Shown: positions 19,402 to 28,635 of the stretch, one piece after another
Numbering within the stretch: the first letter of the stretch is position 1
How the letters are laid out: every line of letters starts with the position of its first letter
DNA from: Actinomyces sp.
GTDB lineage: Bacteria; Actinomycetota; Actinomycetes; Actinomycetales; Actinomycetaceae
Assembly (NCBI RefSeq): GCF_029851875.1
Contig: NZ_JARKVC010000030.1
Coordinates: 85,544-139,254, forward strand
Direction: 5' to 3'
Length of the DNA stretch: 53,711 nt
Program-made: the position numbers and the translations under genes
The notes under the pieces: generated by a model
Told to the model about the DNA's origin: nothing
Database searches by the model: none
What the model saw: the letters and a program-made list of their open reading frames with translations, nothing else

Positions 19402-20274
19402 ATGCGAGGCATCATCCTGGCCGGGGGCTCCGGCACGCGACTCAACCCCATCACGCTCGGCACCTCCAAGCAGCTGGTGCCTGTCTACGACAAGCCGATG
19501 GTCTACTACCCCCTGAGTACCCTCATGCTCTCAGGGATCCAGGACGTCCTGGTCATCACCACCCCGCACGACGCCCCCGCCTTCCACCGCCTGCTTGGTG
19601 ACGGCTCCCAGCTGGGCGTCAACCTGTCCTACACCGTCCAGGAGGTCCCCAACGGCCTGGCCCAGGCCTTCGTCCTGGGCGCGGACTTCATTGGCAACCA
19701 GCCCGCCGCGCTGGTCCTGGGAGACAACATCTTCTACGGCCCTGGCATGGGCACGCGCCTGCGCCGCCACACCAACCCCGCTGGCGGCGTGGTCTACGCC
19801 TACCAGGTGGCTGACCCCACGGCCTACGGCGTGGTGGAGTTCGATCAGGACTTCAAGGCCATCTCGATCGAGGAGAAGCCCTCTTACCCCAGGTCCGACT
19901 ACGCGGTGCCGGGTCTGTACTTCTATGACAACGACGTCGTGGAGATCGCCAGGAACCTCAGGCCCTCGGCACGCGGGGAGTACGAGATCACCGACGTCAA
20001 CCGGACCTACCTGGAGGCTGGCCGGCTTGAGGTCGAGGTCCTCCCCCGCGGTACCGCCTGGCTGGACACGGGCACCTTTGACTCGCTGGCGGACGCGACG
20101 AGCTTCATCCGCACGATCCAGCACCGTCAGGGCCTCAACATCGGTTGCCCCGAGGAGATCGCCTGGCGCATGGGCTTTATCGACGACGACGGCCTGCGCG
20201 AGCGCGCCGAGCCCCTGGTGAAGTCCGGCTATGGTCGGTACCTGCTGGACCTGCTCGAACGAGGCCAGCGCTGA
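19402..20274 (+). CDS. rmlA: Glucose-1-phosphate thymidylyltransferase
   Basis: RmlA makes dTDP-glucose from glucose-1-phosphate and dTTP, the first step to dTDP-rhamnose. The 290-residue protein carries the nucleotide-binding [13 protein letters not shown], then [41 protein letters not shown] and the C-terminal [13 protein letters not shown], all characteristic of RmlA. No Shine-Dalgarno sequence is visible; CACACT lies seven bases before ATG, a weak match to the leaderless pattern of nearby genes. The other rml genes are far away in the window (rmlCD at 31339, rmlB at 50200). Confidence 0.97.
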   Translation: MRGIILAGGSGTRLNPITLGTSKQLVPVYDKPMVYYPLSTLMLSGIQDVLVITTPHDAPAFHRLLGDGSQLGVNLSYTVQEVPNGLAQAFVLGADFIGNQPAALVLGDNIFYGPGMGTRLRRHTNPAGGVVYAYQVADPTAYGVVEFDQDFKAISIEEKPSYPRSDYAVPGLYFYDNDVVEIARNLRPSARGEYEITDVNRTYLEAGRLEVEVLPRGTAWLDTGTFDSLADATSFIRTIQHRQGLNIGCPEEIAWRMGFIDDDGLRERAEPLVKSGYGRYLLDLLERGQR

Positions 20275-20308
20275 GCCCAGACGCCTAGCCCCCTCGACAC
20301 CCCTCAGG

Positions 20309-20336
20309 GCGGGTTCTGCATCGCTGTGGAGCCCGC
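20309..20336. terminator. Possible terminator hairpin after rmlA
   Basis: GCGGGTTC and GAGCCCGC can pair with one G-T wobble around a 12-base loop, in the 218-bp spacer where rmlA and the flippase gene converge. There is no strong T-run. The rest of the spacer shows no gene. Confidence 0.35.
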
Positions 20337-20492
20337 TCTCAGGCTCTGCTGAACGCTCCGTACCGCAGTGGCTGTGACCTGAGAGCCCCTCCCTTGTGAG
20401 ACTCCCAGCATGACGACATGAATCCGAAGCCGAGAGCCCTTCAGCCCCTCCCTCAAGGAGAGCGCAGCCTCGCACCGTGCCGGCGCCGAGAG

Positions 20493-21746
20493 CTAGCCTC
20501 CTAGGCGCCGGTAGTCGCGCACAAAGAAGAGCACCATGACCGCCAGGGCGATGCCATAGGAGGCGACACCCGCCCAGCTCACACCATTCATACCGAAGGC
20601 ACGCACCGTATACGTCGAGCAGGCCGCTGTGGTCACGACGGCTGCGATATTGCCGATCAAGGCACCCCTAAAATCGCGCAAGGCGAGGAGCAGATCGTTG
20701 AAGAACCAGGCGAATGCCGTGAAGACCGTGCAGATGATCGTGGGCTGAAGCAGCGAAATATAGGGCAGAACCTTCTCTCCGAACATGAGCCACAGCAAGG
20801 GACGGCCAAAGATCAGGAGCGCCACAGCCAGCACCGCAGCCAGAGCCAGCACAGCGAGAGTTGTCTTACCCAGGAGGCGCAAGCCCGCTCGTCTCTCACG
20901 ATAGAAGGACTCCGCGAACTCTCCCATCAGCGGGCCATAAACATAGGCCGCCCCCATCTGGACGATGACAACGGGTGCCGCAATCGAGGAGTAGATACCG
21001 AGCGCTGCTTCCCCCATTTCCCGAGCAAGCTGCTGGCGAGGAATAGCGAGAACGGCAGAGCTCGCCACCTGAGCAAGCACGAGAGGCAGCAGGGCGAGGA
21101 GGGTCCGAACCGCTGTCGGCAAATCGAGGATGGGCGTGATGGAGTCAAAGCGCCTCGTGCGCGGTACGTCATAGAAGATTCCGACGGCGACTGCCGCGAG
21201 CGCCATGGCGCCCACCGCGACTTCCAGGGAGTTGGTGAGCCACAGGCCTAGGCAGAAGACAGCCAACGTACTCAGGCCCTGCAGGATGTAGGACAGACCA
21301 ATGTAGTCCATGCGTCGATGACGTTGATCGATGGCATGGAAGCCCTCAATAAAGGCCGTCGCAATGGAGTAGATGAGGTAGAGCGTCACCACGCCCAAGG
21401 AGGCAAGACCATTGGTGAGCAGCGAGTAGACGACGCCCAGAACGAAGGCGATCGTCGAGCTAAGGATCCGTAGACCGATGTACTCCCCCGAAGCACGCTC
21501 ACCCCTGATATCGGTAACGTGCAAGGTACGCAGACGAAATTCTGCAAACGGGATCGCCAGACTTGAGACTGTGGAGGCCAAGGTAAGTACGCCGTTGCCA
21601 TCAAAGCCCGTCGACAGCCGTACGACGGCGATGGTGACAAGGTAATTACATGCCAGTCGCACCATCGAGCCTGTGGTATTCCACAGCATATTGGTACGCA
21701 GAGACAGGCCGTCCTGAGATCCGTTCAGCTCGGAACTAGCAGGCAC
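20493..21746 (-). CDS. Polysaccharide flippase (Wzx/TacF-like, MOP superfamily)
   Basis: A 417-residue polytopic protein with about 12 hydrophobic segments and the N-terminal pattern of oligosaccharide flippases (LRTNMLWNTTGSMVRLACNYLV). It should move an undecaprenyl-linked glycan across the membrane. It lies just downstream of a GT2 and a LicD gene, and across a divergent spacer from choline kinase and permease genes. This resembles the pneumococcal arrangement in which the TacF flippase sits with LicD and moves choline-bearing teichoic-acid units, so a TacF-like role is inferred from position. The start is GTG 21746 with GAGG upstream; the gene follows the GT2 by 12 bp. An ABC exporter for glycans is encoded separately at 36351. 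Confidence 0.87.
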   Translation of the reverse strand: MPASSELNGSQDGLSLRTNMLWNTTGSMVRLACNYLVTIAVVRLSTGFDGNGVLTLASTVSSLAIPFAEFRLRTLHVTDIRGERASGEYIGLRILSSTIAFVLGVVYSLLTNGLASLGVVTLYLIYSIATAFIEGFHAIDQRHRRMDYIGLSYILQGLSTLAVFCLGLWLTNSLEVAVGAMALAAVAVGIFYDVPRTRRFDSITPILDLPTAVRTLLALLPLVLAQVASSAVLAIPRQQLAREMGEAALGIYSSIAAPVVIVQMGAAYVYGPLMGEFAESFYRERRAGLRLLGKTTLAVLALAAVLAVALLIFGRPLLWLMFGEKVLPYISLLQPTIICTVFTAFAWFFNDLLLALRDFRGALIGNIAAVVTTAACSTYTVRAFGMNGVSWAGVASYGIALAVMVLFFVRDYRRLGG

Positions 21747-21758
21747 GGCACCACTTCC

Positions 21759-22652
21759 TCATCTAAAAAGCGTACGGCGGACGACCTTGGCGGGCAGGAA
21801 GAGGGAGGCCGCCAGCAGCCGCGAGGGCGCGCTACGGACCGGGTCCTTCTTCCCAGCAAGATCACAGCCCACCAGGTAGAGCATGGTTTCACGGATGCGT
21901 CCCTTGACAGTGGTGGATCGCTGGGCACAGTATCGCTTGTGCTTCCAATAGCCAATGGGGTTGCGTTTGGCATTGGCCACGAAGTTGTGGGTGAGCCCAT
22001 CGGGCAGGTAGTGGCAAATGGTGAGAATCGTGTTGTCGGTGAGCATGTCGTAGTGCTCGTCGAGCCGGTAATACACGGAGGTCTCCGCAATGAAGATCTC
22101 AGTTGGCGCCACGTCGTAGGGGTAGTCCCGCAGCACCTCAGTGCGGTGGATGAGAGAGGTGTCGCCACGAAAGCCCATCGTCTCGAACAGATCCCAGTAC
22201 TTCACATCGATACCATCGGCGGGCATCCAGGTATCCATAGGAGTGGCTTCATCTGTCCCGCGCAGTGCGACGAAGCCTGCGTAACGATCCTGGCCTTCGA
22301 TACGCTTCCAGACCTTGAGGATGTGTTCAACCGCAGTGGGCACTAGCCAGTCATCTGAGTCGACGACGAAGAAAAGCGGACTTCCCGTGCGCTTGACGCC
22401 GCGATTGATCGCCCGAGGCTTTCCGCCGTTGTCCACGTGGAGGTAGTCGATACGGATGCGTGCTTCCTCTTGCCAGGAGCGGACGAGCTCGTCGGTGCCG
22501 TCGCTTGAGCCGTCGTCGACGATCAGCCACTCAAAATCCTGGGAGGTCTGAGCAAGTAAGCTTTCATAGAGCTTGCGCAGGGTATACGCACGCTGGTAGG
22601 TCGGGGTGAAGACGCAGACCGTGGGCGGTGTTGCAGGTGGTCGATCAGTCAT
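21759..22652 (-). CDS. Family 2 glycosyltransferase
   Basis: A 297-residue cytoplasmic inverting glycosyltransferase with a GT-A fold: CVFTPTYQRAYTLRKLYESLL, then VDDGSSDGTDELV, then VVDSDDW with the metal-binding Asp residues. It resembles capsule and teichoic-acid sugar transferases; the sugar cannot be read from sequence. ATG 22652 was preferred because GTGAGG lies eight bases upstream. It sits between a LicD and a flippase gene on the same strand, so it probably adds a sugar of the glycan that receives phosphocholine. Confidence 0.88.
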   Translation of the reverse strand: MTDRPPATPPTVCVFTPTYQRAYTLRKLYESLLAQTSQDFEWLIVDDGSSDGTDELVRSWQEEARIRIDYLHVDNGGKPRAINRGVKRTGSPLFFVVDSDDWLVPTAVEHILKVWKRIEGQDRYAGFVALRGTDEATPMDTWMPADGIDVKYWDLFETMGFRGDTSLIHRTEVLRDYPYDVAPTEIFIAETSVYYRLDEHYDMLTDNTILTICHYLPDGLTHNFVANAKRNPIGYWKHKRYCAQRSTTVKGRIRETMLYLVGCDLAGKKDPVRSAPSRLLAASLFLPAKVVRRTLFR

Positions 22653-22659
22653 CGTGTCC

Positions 22660-23496
22660 TCACTTCTCACTGTCCCCACCTACCCACACCACTCTTCTCA
22701 GGTGGGCTGGAGGCCGCTGATCGGGGGGGATCTGTTCCCACGTCCCGTAGTAGGCGGTGAGGACATCGGCGGCTTTCGCAGGAACCGGAAAGCGTTCGCC
22801 CTCGAAGAACGCTTCCCCCACAGGGAAGAGGTCACTGGGGGCAAGGATGTTGCGCTCCATACGGTCGTCAACAAGCAGGACATAACGCGCACGCGAGGAA
22901 CGCGCCGCCGGATCTAGATTCACCGACCGAGCAAGCTCGTCAGCTCGGCGCGCCAGCCGATACTGATCAATGCGGCGAGTGAGCGGATAGATGGCGTATT
23001 TGAGAGCTCGTGCCCGAGCTGACGTCGCAAAGCGTGGGTCGGTGGCCGCCACGTGTCGCCAATAGACGAGGCGATACGCCCGGGCAGCGACGCGCTTCAG
23101 ACGCGGCGACTCAATATCGACATAGTCGAGAGGAAAAATATCGACCCACAAGCCCGAAGCATGACGCTCATTGAGGAAAGACTCCTCGGCACGCGTCCGG
23201 GTATCAACAAGCTTGAAGAAGGGGTAGATCGAGGAGTGATCACGATAGGAAGTGAGCGTGTAACGAGAGCCCAGTTCCCCCACCCGAGAAAGGCGATAGA
23301 GCTCTTCATAGTCACTGCGAGGCATGTAGACATCGATGTCATCGTCCCAGGGAATAAAGCCCTTGTGGCGCATCGCGCCGATGAGGGTGCCATAGGCCAG
23401 GGCGTAGCGCAGCCCATGTGCTCGACAGACACGATCCAGCTCGCGTAGACACCCGAGCTCTACCTCTCGAATCTCCTCCATCGTTAACGCAGCCAT
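22660..23496 (-). CDS. licD: LicD family phosphocholine transferase (first copy)
   Basis: LicD proteins transfer phosphocholine from CDP-choline to a sugar on a membrane-linked glycan, although some relatives use other phosphodiester groups. The 278-residue protein has the family signature: LAYGTLIGAMRHKGFIPW followed by DDDID (D51-D53, D55), the metal-binding cluster. ATG 23496 has AGAGGG close upstream; GTG 23520 is an alternative. It is followed by the GT2 and flippase genes and is divergent from the fused cytidylyltransferase/choline kinase gene across 254 bp, so it can share control with it. A second LicD is encoded at 26607. Confidence 0.92.
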   Translation of the reverse strand: MAALTMEEIREVELGCLRELDRVCRAHGLRYALAYGTLIGAMRHKGFIPWDDDIDVYMPRSDYEELYRLSRVGELGSRYTLTSYRDHSSIYPFFKLVDTRTRAEESFLNERHASGLWVDIFPLDYVDIESPRLKRVAARAYRLVYWRHVAATDPRFATSARARALKYAIYPLTRRIDQYRLARRADELARSVNLDPAARSSRARYVLLVDDRMERNILAPSDLFPVGEAFFEGERFPVPAKAADVLTAYYGTWEQIPPDQRPPAHLRRVVWVGGDSEK

Positions 23497-23691
23497 CACC
23501 GACCCTCTCGCAGATTCCACTACGTCGCTCCTGGACTCACCGTGCCGCCGCCATGTTAGTCGCAGGTCATAGCAAGTCGCCGCAACTACCCGCTCGTTGC
23601 TCGCAGGACCTGGTCGAGGCCTAGCACATCACCGAGGGGCCGTCCACTACCGGCTCTCGACGAAGATCCCGTGTTCACTTGACGAGTGCGG

Positions 23692-23697
23692 TACATT
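23692..23697 (+). promoter_or_regulatory. Candidate -10 (TACATT) for the HTH-LicC-LicA gene
   Basis: TACATT lies directly upstream of an 18-bp palindrome and 59 bases before the GTG start. No good -35 lies at 17 bp. An alternative reading uses TTGACG (23679-23684) as -35 with a poor -10 inside the palindrome. Either way the palindrome overlaps promoter or start-site sequence. Confidence 0.3.
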
Positions 23698-23715
23698 GAG
23701 TTCAAACACGAACTC
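23698..23715. promoter_or_regulatory. 18-bp palindromic candidate operator (GAGTTC-N6-GAACTC)
   Basis: GAGTTCAAACACGAACTC is a perfect inverted repeat with 6-bp arms around AAACAC, 35 bases upstream of the GTG of the fused HTH-cytidylyltransferase-kinase gene. A further half-site-like GAACTG occurs at 23726-23731. Its size and place suit a dimeric winged-helix regulator, and the gene downstream encodes such a domain at its own N-terminus. Binding is inferred, not shown. Confidence 0.5.
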
Positions 23716-23750
23716 TTCGGTTTAAGAACTGAACAAGGGAGGCAAGAGTA

Positions 23751-25586
23751 GTGAGTGAGACCATGATGCCGCTCAGGCACACCCAGTTCCACATCCTTAA
23801 CACCGTGCGCGCGAGCAGCGAGAGACTCACGCAACGCGAACTCGCTGAGGCAGCAGGAGTCTCCCTGAGCACCGTGAACTCACGACTGCGCGAGCTGCAG
23901 GCAGCGGGCTACCTCTCCCCCGAAGGCGCCCTGACGCCGTCGGGCCTAGAGGCCCTGGCCCCCTACAAGGTGGACAACGCTGTCATTATGGCCGCAGGGT
24001 TGTCACAACGCTTCGCTCCGATCTCCTACGAGCGTCCCAAAGGCACCCTCAAGGTCCGCGGCGAGGTCCTCATCGAGCGCCAGATCAGACAGCTGCACGA
24101 GGCCGGTATCACTGACATCACGGTGGTTGTGGGTTACAAGAAGGAGTACTTCTTCTACCTCGCCGAGCGCTTCGGCGCCACGATCGTCGTCAACGACGAC
24201 TACCTCACCCGCAACAACAACGGGTCACTGTGGCGGGTCCGCGAGCAGCTGGGAAACACCTACGTGTGCTCCTCTGACGACTACTTCACCACCAACCCCT
24301 TCGAGCCCTACGTCTACCAGGCCTACTACTCCGCCCAGTACGTCGAGGGCCCTACTCAGGAGTGGTGCATCACCACCGGCAAGGGCGGACGCATCACCGG
24401 AGCGAGCGTCGGGGGCGCCGACACGTGGACGATGCTGGGCCACGTCTACTTCGACCGAGCGTTCTCCACCAGGTTCGTCCAGATCCTGGAGCAGGTCTAC
24501 GACCTGCCAGAGACCGAGGGAAAACTGTGGGAGTCGATCTACCTGGACCACGTCAAGGAGCTCGACATGGTGATGCGCAAGTACCCCGCCGGCGTCATCA
24601 ACGAGTTCGACTCAGTGGACGAGATCCGCTCCTTCGACCCGCTGTTCATGGAGAACGTGGACTCCGAGGTCTTTGACACGATCTCCAGGGCCCTGGACTG
24701 CGCCAAGTCCGAGATCACCGACTTCTATCCCCTCAAGCAGGGCATCACAAACCTGTCGTGCCACTTCGCCGTGGGCGACAAGGAGTACGTCTACCGCCAC
24801 CCCGGTATCGGCACCGAGAAGCTTGTCAATCGTCAGGCAGAGCTCGAGGCACTTACGCTCGCCAGCGAGCTGGGGCTGGACGAGACCTTCGTCCAAGGCG
24901 ACGCCACACACGGCTGGAAGATCTCTCGTTTTGTCCCTGGTGCTCGCAACCTTGACGTCTCAAGTCCTGAGGAGCTTCGGCGCGCCATGGAGATGGCGCG
25001 CGAGCTGCACGGCTGCGGACGCACGCTTCCCCGTACCTTCGACTTCGTCAGTGAGGGGATGCGTTACGAGGCCCTGCTGGAGCAGCTCGGACCGATCGAT
25101 GTTCCCGGCTACCAAGAGCTGCGAGACAAGGTGATGCGGCTCAAGGACCATGCCAGTGCGGACGGCTTCCCCACCGGACCGAGCCACAACGACTTCTTCC
25201 CGCTCAACTTCCTCGTGATCGAGGACGGGACGATAGAGCTCATCGACTGGGAGTACGCCGGCATGTCCGACGTCGCCAGCGACTTTGGAACCATGGTCGT
25301 GTGCACACAGATGACGCCCGCGCACGGCGAGGAGGCCCTGGGCTACTACTTCGGTCGGACACCTACTGATGCTGAGCGACGCCACTTCTGGGCCTATGTG
25401 GTCTTCGCAGGCTGGTGCTGGTACGTGTGGGCGCTCCTCAAGGAGGCAGAGGGCGACGACGTCGGCGAGTGGCTGTTTATCTACTACCGCCACGCTGCCA
25501 CCTACGTGGATCAGCTGCTCGAGGCCTACGAGAAAAGCAGCGCCCCGGTGCTGACAAGTGTCCTGGCAGGAAGCAAGGAGAGCTGA
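23751..25586 (+). CDS. HTH-LicC-LicA fusion: winged helix, CTP:phosphocholine cytidylyltransferase and choline kinase
   Basis: One 611-residue protein joins three parts. Residues ~10-70 form a winged helix (LTQRELAEAAGVSLSTVNSRLRELQAAGY). Residues ~75-300 are a LicC-type nucleotidyltransferase with VIMAAGLSQRFAPISYERPKGTL (loop and PK motif) and conserved SSDDYF. Residues ~320-600 are a choline/ethanolamine kinase with the catalytic loop SHNDFFPLNFLV (H479-N-D481) and metal-binding LIDWEYAG (D499). It should phosphorylate choline and convert it to CDP-choline, the donor for LicD. The GTG start at 23751 has GGGAGG seven bases upstream. The choline permease follows after two bases. Separate licA and licC genes are the rule in streptococci; the fused HTH suggests the enzyme may sense choline flux and control its own promoter (inference). 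Confidence 0.92.
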   Translation: MSETMMPLRHTQFHILNTVRASSERLTQRELAEAAGVSLSTVNSRLRELQAAGYLSPEGALTPSGLEALAPYKVDNAVIMAAGLSQRFAPISYERPKGTLKVRGEVLIERQIRQLHEAGITDITVVVGYKKEYFFYLAERFGATIVVNDDYLTRNNNGSLWRVREQLGNTYVCSSDDYFTTNPFEPYVYQAYYSAQYVEGPTQEWCITTGKGGRITGASVGGADTWTMLGHVYFDRAFSTRFVQILEQVYDLPETEGKLWESIYLDHVKELDMVMRKYPAGVINEFDSVDEIRSFDPLFMENVDSEVFDTISRALDCAKSEITDFYPLKQGITNLSCHFAVGDKEYVYRHPGIGTEKLVNRQAELEALTLASELGLDETFVQGDATHGWKISRFVPGARNLDVSSPEELRRAMEMARELHGCGRTLPRTFDFVSEGMRYEALLEQLGPIDVPGYQELRDKVMRLKDHASADGFPTGPSHNDFFPLNFLVIEDGTIELIDWEYAGMSDVASDFGTMVVCTQMTPAHGEEALGYYFGRTPTDAERRHFWAYVVFAGWCWYVWALLKEAEGDDVGEWLFIYYRHAATYVDQLLEAYEKSSAPVLTSVLAGSKES

Positions 25587-25588
25587 CC

Positions 25589-26542
25589 ATGCGTTACGGA
25601 ATTCTTAGCGGCGCCCTGTGGGGACTGGACACCGTCATTCTTGGTATGGCACTGCTACTGGCCCCGTTCCTGGGGGCGGGCCAGTCCTCAATCGCCTCAG
25701 CCCTTCTTCACGACCTCGCCTGCGCGCTGATCCTTCTGGTGTACATGGGGGTGCGTGGGCGGCTCAGGCACACGCTCCGGGCGGCTCGCACCCGCAGCGG
25801 CCGGGCGGTCATGGGGGCTGCGCTCCTTGGCGGACCGCTCGGAATGTCTGGCTACCTCATCGCTATCGACAACATCGGACCGGCCTACACCGCGATCATC
25901 TCCACCTTCTACCCCGCAGTCGGGACGGCGTTGGCAGCATTGTTCCTCAAGGAGCGGATGCGTCCACGGCAGGTCGTGGCGCTCATGGTGGCCCTGGGCG
26001 CCGTCATCATGGTGGGATGGTCCTCCTCAGGCGCCGAGGTCCCAGGCTCGGCCGTGCTGGGGACCCTTGCAGCACTGGCGTGCGTCATCGGCTGGGGCTC
26101 AGAGGCGGTCATCCTCGCCTGGGGCATGCGCGACGAGACGGTGGACAACGAGACGGCGCTTCAACTGCGTGAGACCACCTCGGCGCTGGTGTACCTGGTG
26201 GTCGTCGCCCCCGTGGCTGGCGCGCTGGGGCTGGGACTACGTGCCTCAGTCACGCCAGCGGCCGCGGTGGTTGCGGCTGCGGCGCTGGCAGGAACGGTGT
26301 CCTACCTCTTCTACTACAAGGCGATCAACACCATTGGCGCCTCACGAGGGATGGCTCTGAACATCTCCTACTCGGCGTGGGCTGTGATCTTCGCCTTCCT
26401 GCTCCAGCACACCGTGCCCACGGCCTACCAGGTCGTGTGCTGCGTGGTGATCCTCACCGCAACCGTCCTCGCGGCGACGCCCCACTGGGCCAGCCTGCTG
26501 CGCGTTCGAGCGCAGGGTGCGGCTTCCGAGCCGCCTTCATGA
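25589..26542 (+). CDS. licB: LicB-type choline permease (DMT/EamA family)
   Basis: A 317-residue polytopic protein with about ten hydrophobic segments in two EamA repeats. The N-terminus (MRYGILSGALWGLDTVILGM) resembles LicB choline transporters of phosphocholine-decorating bacteria. It would import choline for the kinase encoded immediately upstream (two-base gap). AAGGAG lies eight bases before ATG 25589, inside the end of the kinase gene. Drug/metabolite transporters are diverse, so the choline assignment rests mainly on context. Confidence 0.88.
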   Translation: MRYGILSGALWGLDTVILGMALLLAPFLGAGQSSIASALLHDLACALILLVYMGVRGRLRHTLRAARTRSGRAVMGAALLGGPLGMSGYLIAIDNIGPAYTAIISTFYPAVGTALAALFLKERMRPRQVVALMVALGAVIMVGWSSSGAEVPGSAVLGTLAALACVIGWGSEAVILAWGMRDETVDNETALQLRETTSALVYLVVVAPVAGALGLGLRASVTPAAAVVAAAALAGTVSYLFYYKAINTIGASRGMALNISYSAWAVIFAFLLQHTVPTAYQVVCCVVILTATVLAATPHWASLLRVRAQGAASEPPS

Positions 26543-26606
26543 GCCCGTGACACAATAACCCTAGCGCAGCGCGGGCTGCATGACGTCTCACCGAAGGGGC
26601 ACATCT

Positions 26607-27470
26607 GTGGCAGAGCTTGGCGATCCGCAACTCCTGGCAAAGATTCAGCGCGCAGCAACGGATGTGCTCGCTGAGCTCGACCGTGTCTGCCAGGAGCTGG
26701 ACATTCGCTACGTCGCCTACGGCGGCAGCGCGATTGGCGCGGTGCGTCACCAAGGCTTCATCCCGTGGGACGACGACGTCGACGTCTGCATGCCACGTGA
26801 GGACTATGAACGCTTCCTGCGCGAGGCACCGCCACTCCTAGCCCCGGAATTTGAGGTGGTCTCCCAGCTCACTCATCCCGACTACCCCCGTCCTTTCGGC
26901 GTACTGGGCATTGTAGATTCGGTCTTTACACCCAGTGTGGCTCGAAACCGCGCCTTCCAGGTGCCTCTTGGCATCGACCTGTTCCCGCTGGACCGCATTC
27001 CCAAGGATCGCCGCGCGTTCAAGCGCCAGAGCGCTGAGAGCTGGGTCTGGGGGCGCCTCATGTTTCTCCACGGCACGCCGACGCCAGACACTGGCCTGAC
27101 CGGCCCCGCCAAGACTCTGGCTGAGGCCGTCTTCCACGCCACACATCAGGGTCTCAAAGTGCTCCACGTGTCCGCATCCCATCTCTACCGTCAATGGGAG
27201 AAGGTGGCCACTCGCTACAACAACACTGGTTCCCCGGTGCTCGGTGACTACTGCACACAGGATCCGTTGCGCTGGTCTGCCCGCGAGGATGAGCTCTTCC
27301 CCTCCATCCGCATGCCTTTTGGAGACATTGAGGTAGAGGTCGCTCGCAAGTTCGACGCAGTCCTCACTCGTGGCTACGGCGACTACATGAACCTGCCACC
27401 CGAGGACCAGAGGGTGAACCACGCAGCGGTCGAGGTGAGCTTCGGCGTCTGGCAGGACCCCGAGCAGTAA
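26607..27470 (+). CDS. LicD family phosphocholine transferase (second copy)
   Basis: A 287-residue LicD protein with the signature YGGSAIGAVRHQGFIPW and acidic DDDVD (D55-D57, D59). It is clearly diverged from the first LicD at 22660, so it probably modifies a different sugar or position, as the two pneumococcal LicD proteins do. GTG 26607 was chosen because AAGGGG precedes it by eight bases; ATG 26580 has no such signal. It follows licB by 64 bp on the same strand, completing an operon of fused activator, permease and transferase. Confidence 0.88.
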   Translation: MAELGDPQLLAKIQRAATDVLAELDRVCQELDIRYVAYGGSAIGAVRHQGFIPWDDDVDVCMPREDYERFLREAPPLLAPEFEVVSQLTHPDYPRPFGVLGIVDSVFTPSVARNRAFQVPLGIDLFPLDRIPKDRRAFKRQSAESWVWGRLMFLHGTPTPDTGLTGPAKTLAEAVFHATHQGLKVLHVSASHLYRQWEKVATRYNNTGSPVLGDYCTQDPLRWSAREDELFPSIRMPFGDIEVEVARKFDAVLTRGYGDYMNLPPEDQRVNHAAVEVSFGVWQDPEQ

Positions 27471-27515
27471 CGAGCGCCGAGACGGCTCAGGATCGCCACG
27501 AAGGAAGCGAGGGAC

Positions 27516-28625
27516 ATGAAGATCGCCATGGTTGTCAACAGCTACCCGCCTCGCGTGGGTGGCTTGGAGTACCACATCGAGAATCTCGCCCAGGGACTGA
27601 GCGACCTCGGCCATGAGGTGTGGGTGCTCACGATCTCCTCCACGCCGGGCCGCCGTATCGATGGTGAGGTACGGGTACTCACAGGCCGCGCCCATCTGCC
27701 CATCGCGGATGTCATTACGCTGCCGAGCCTGGGTACGACACAGGCACTCACCCGATTCCTCGTCCAACACGGGATCGACCTCGTGTCGACCCATACACGT
27801 TTTTTCCCGATGAGCTTCGTGGGCCTTCAGGCCGCACGCCGCGCTGGGATTCCCGTCATCCATACCGAACACGGCAGCGGTTACGTTGCCAACTCCTCTC
27901 CCGTCATCTTCGTGGGCTCGCGTGCTGTCGACCTCACGATGGGCCGCTACGTGCTCACGCATGCCGACAAGGTGCTCGGGGTCTCCGAGCCGGCTGCGCG
28001 GTTCGCAGAAAAGCTTGGTGCCCCTGCGGCAGAGGTCTTCTACAACGCGATTACTCCGCCCCAGCCCACGCCCCCCTCCCCCGACCGTCCTACTCACCTT
28101 GTCTTTGTGGGCCGCGTCGTCGCAGGAAAGGGGTGGGCCACCTTCCTTGAGGCAGTACACCGGCTACGCGAGCGCGGCACGGAGGTAACGGGCGAGATAC
28201 TGGGTGACGGAGCGGAGCGAGAACGTGCCGTTGCATATGCTCAGGAGCTGGGCGTGAGCGAGCTCGTCGCCGTGCGCGGTCGAGTGAGCCAGGAGCAGGT
28301 ACGTCAGGCCTTGCGCGGCTCAACCCTCGTCAACCCCACCGTCCTCTCGGAGGGTTTCCAAACCACCCTGCTGGAGGCCATCGCTGAGCGTGGGCGTGTC
28401 GTCACCTTTGATGTACCGGGAGCCCATCTTCTCCGTAAGCAAGGTGCGCCGGTCACGATCTGTGAAAGCAAAGATGCCGCGGGACTGTCTCAAGCGCTGA
28501 TCGAGATGCTGAGTGCACCGCCTGGTCCTGCGGATCCGTCCTTCATCACGCAGTGGACGTGGCCAGTACGTGCGGCGCAGTACGCCACGATCGCCGAACA
28601 GGTCATCGCGGCGCAGGTTCGCTGA
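27516..28625 (+). CDS. Family 4 glycosyltransferase
   Basis: A 369-residue retaining glycosyltransferase (GT-B fold). The N-terminal domain begins KIAMVVNSYPPRVGGLEYHIENLA. The C-terminal Rossmann domain carries VFVGRVVAGKGW and the donor-site SEGFQTTLLEA (E-x7-E motif). It follows the second licD by 45 bp on the same strand and may belong to the phosphocholine operon, placing a sugar of the decorated glycan. The sugar is not known. The gene ends 10 bp from the convergent DUF2304 gene. Confidence 0.88.
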   Translation: MKIAMVVNSYPPRVGGLEYHIENLAQGLSDLGHEVWVLTISSTPGRRIDGEVRVLTGRAHLPIADVITLPSLGTTQALTRFLVQHGIDLVSTHTRFFPMSFVGLQAARRAGIPVIHTEHGSGYVANSSPVIFVGSRAVDLTMGRYVLTHADKVLGVSEPAARFAEKLGAPAAEVFYNAITPPQPTPPSPDRPTHLVFVGRVVAGKGWATFLEAVHRLRERGTEVTGEILGDGAERERAVAYAQELGVSELVAVRGRVSQEQVRQALRGSTLVNPTVLSEGFQTTLLEAIAERGRVVTFDVPGAHLLRKQGAPVTICESKDAAGLSQALIEMLSAPPGPADPSFITQWTWPVRAAQYATIAEQVIAAQVR

Positions 28626-28635
28626 GTCGGCCCGC

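Noticed and set aside
26838..28160. 440-codon open frame antisense to the second licD and the GT4 gene
   Set aside because: It spans two well-supported genes on the other strand and reads as low-information His/Arg/Asp-rich sequence.
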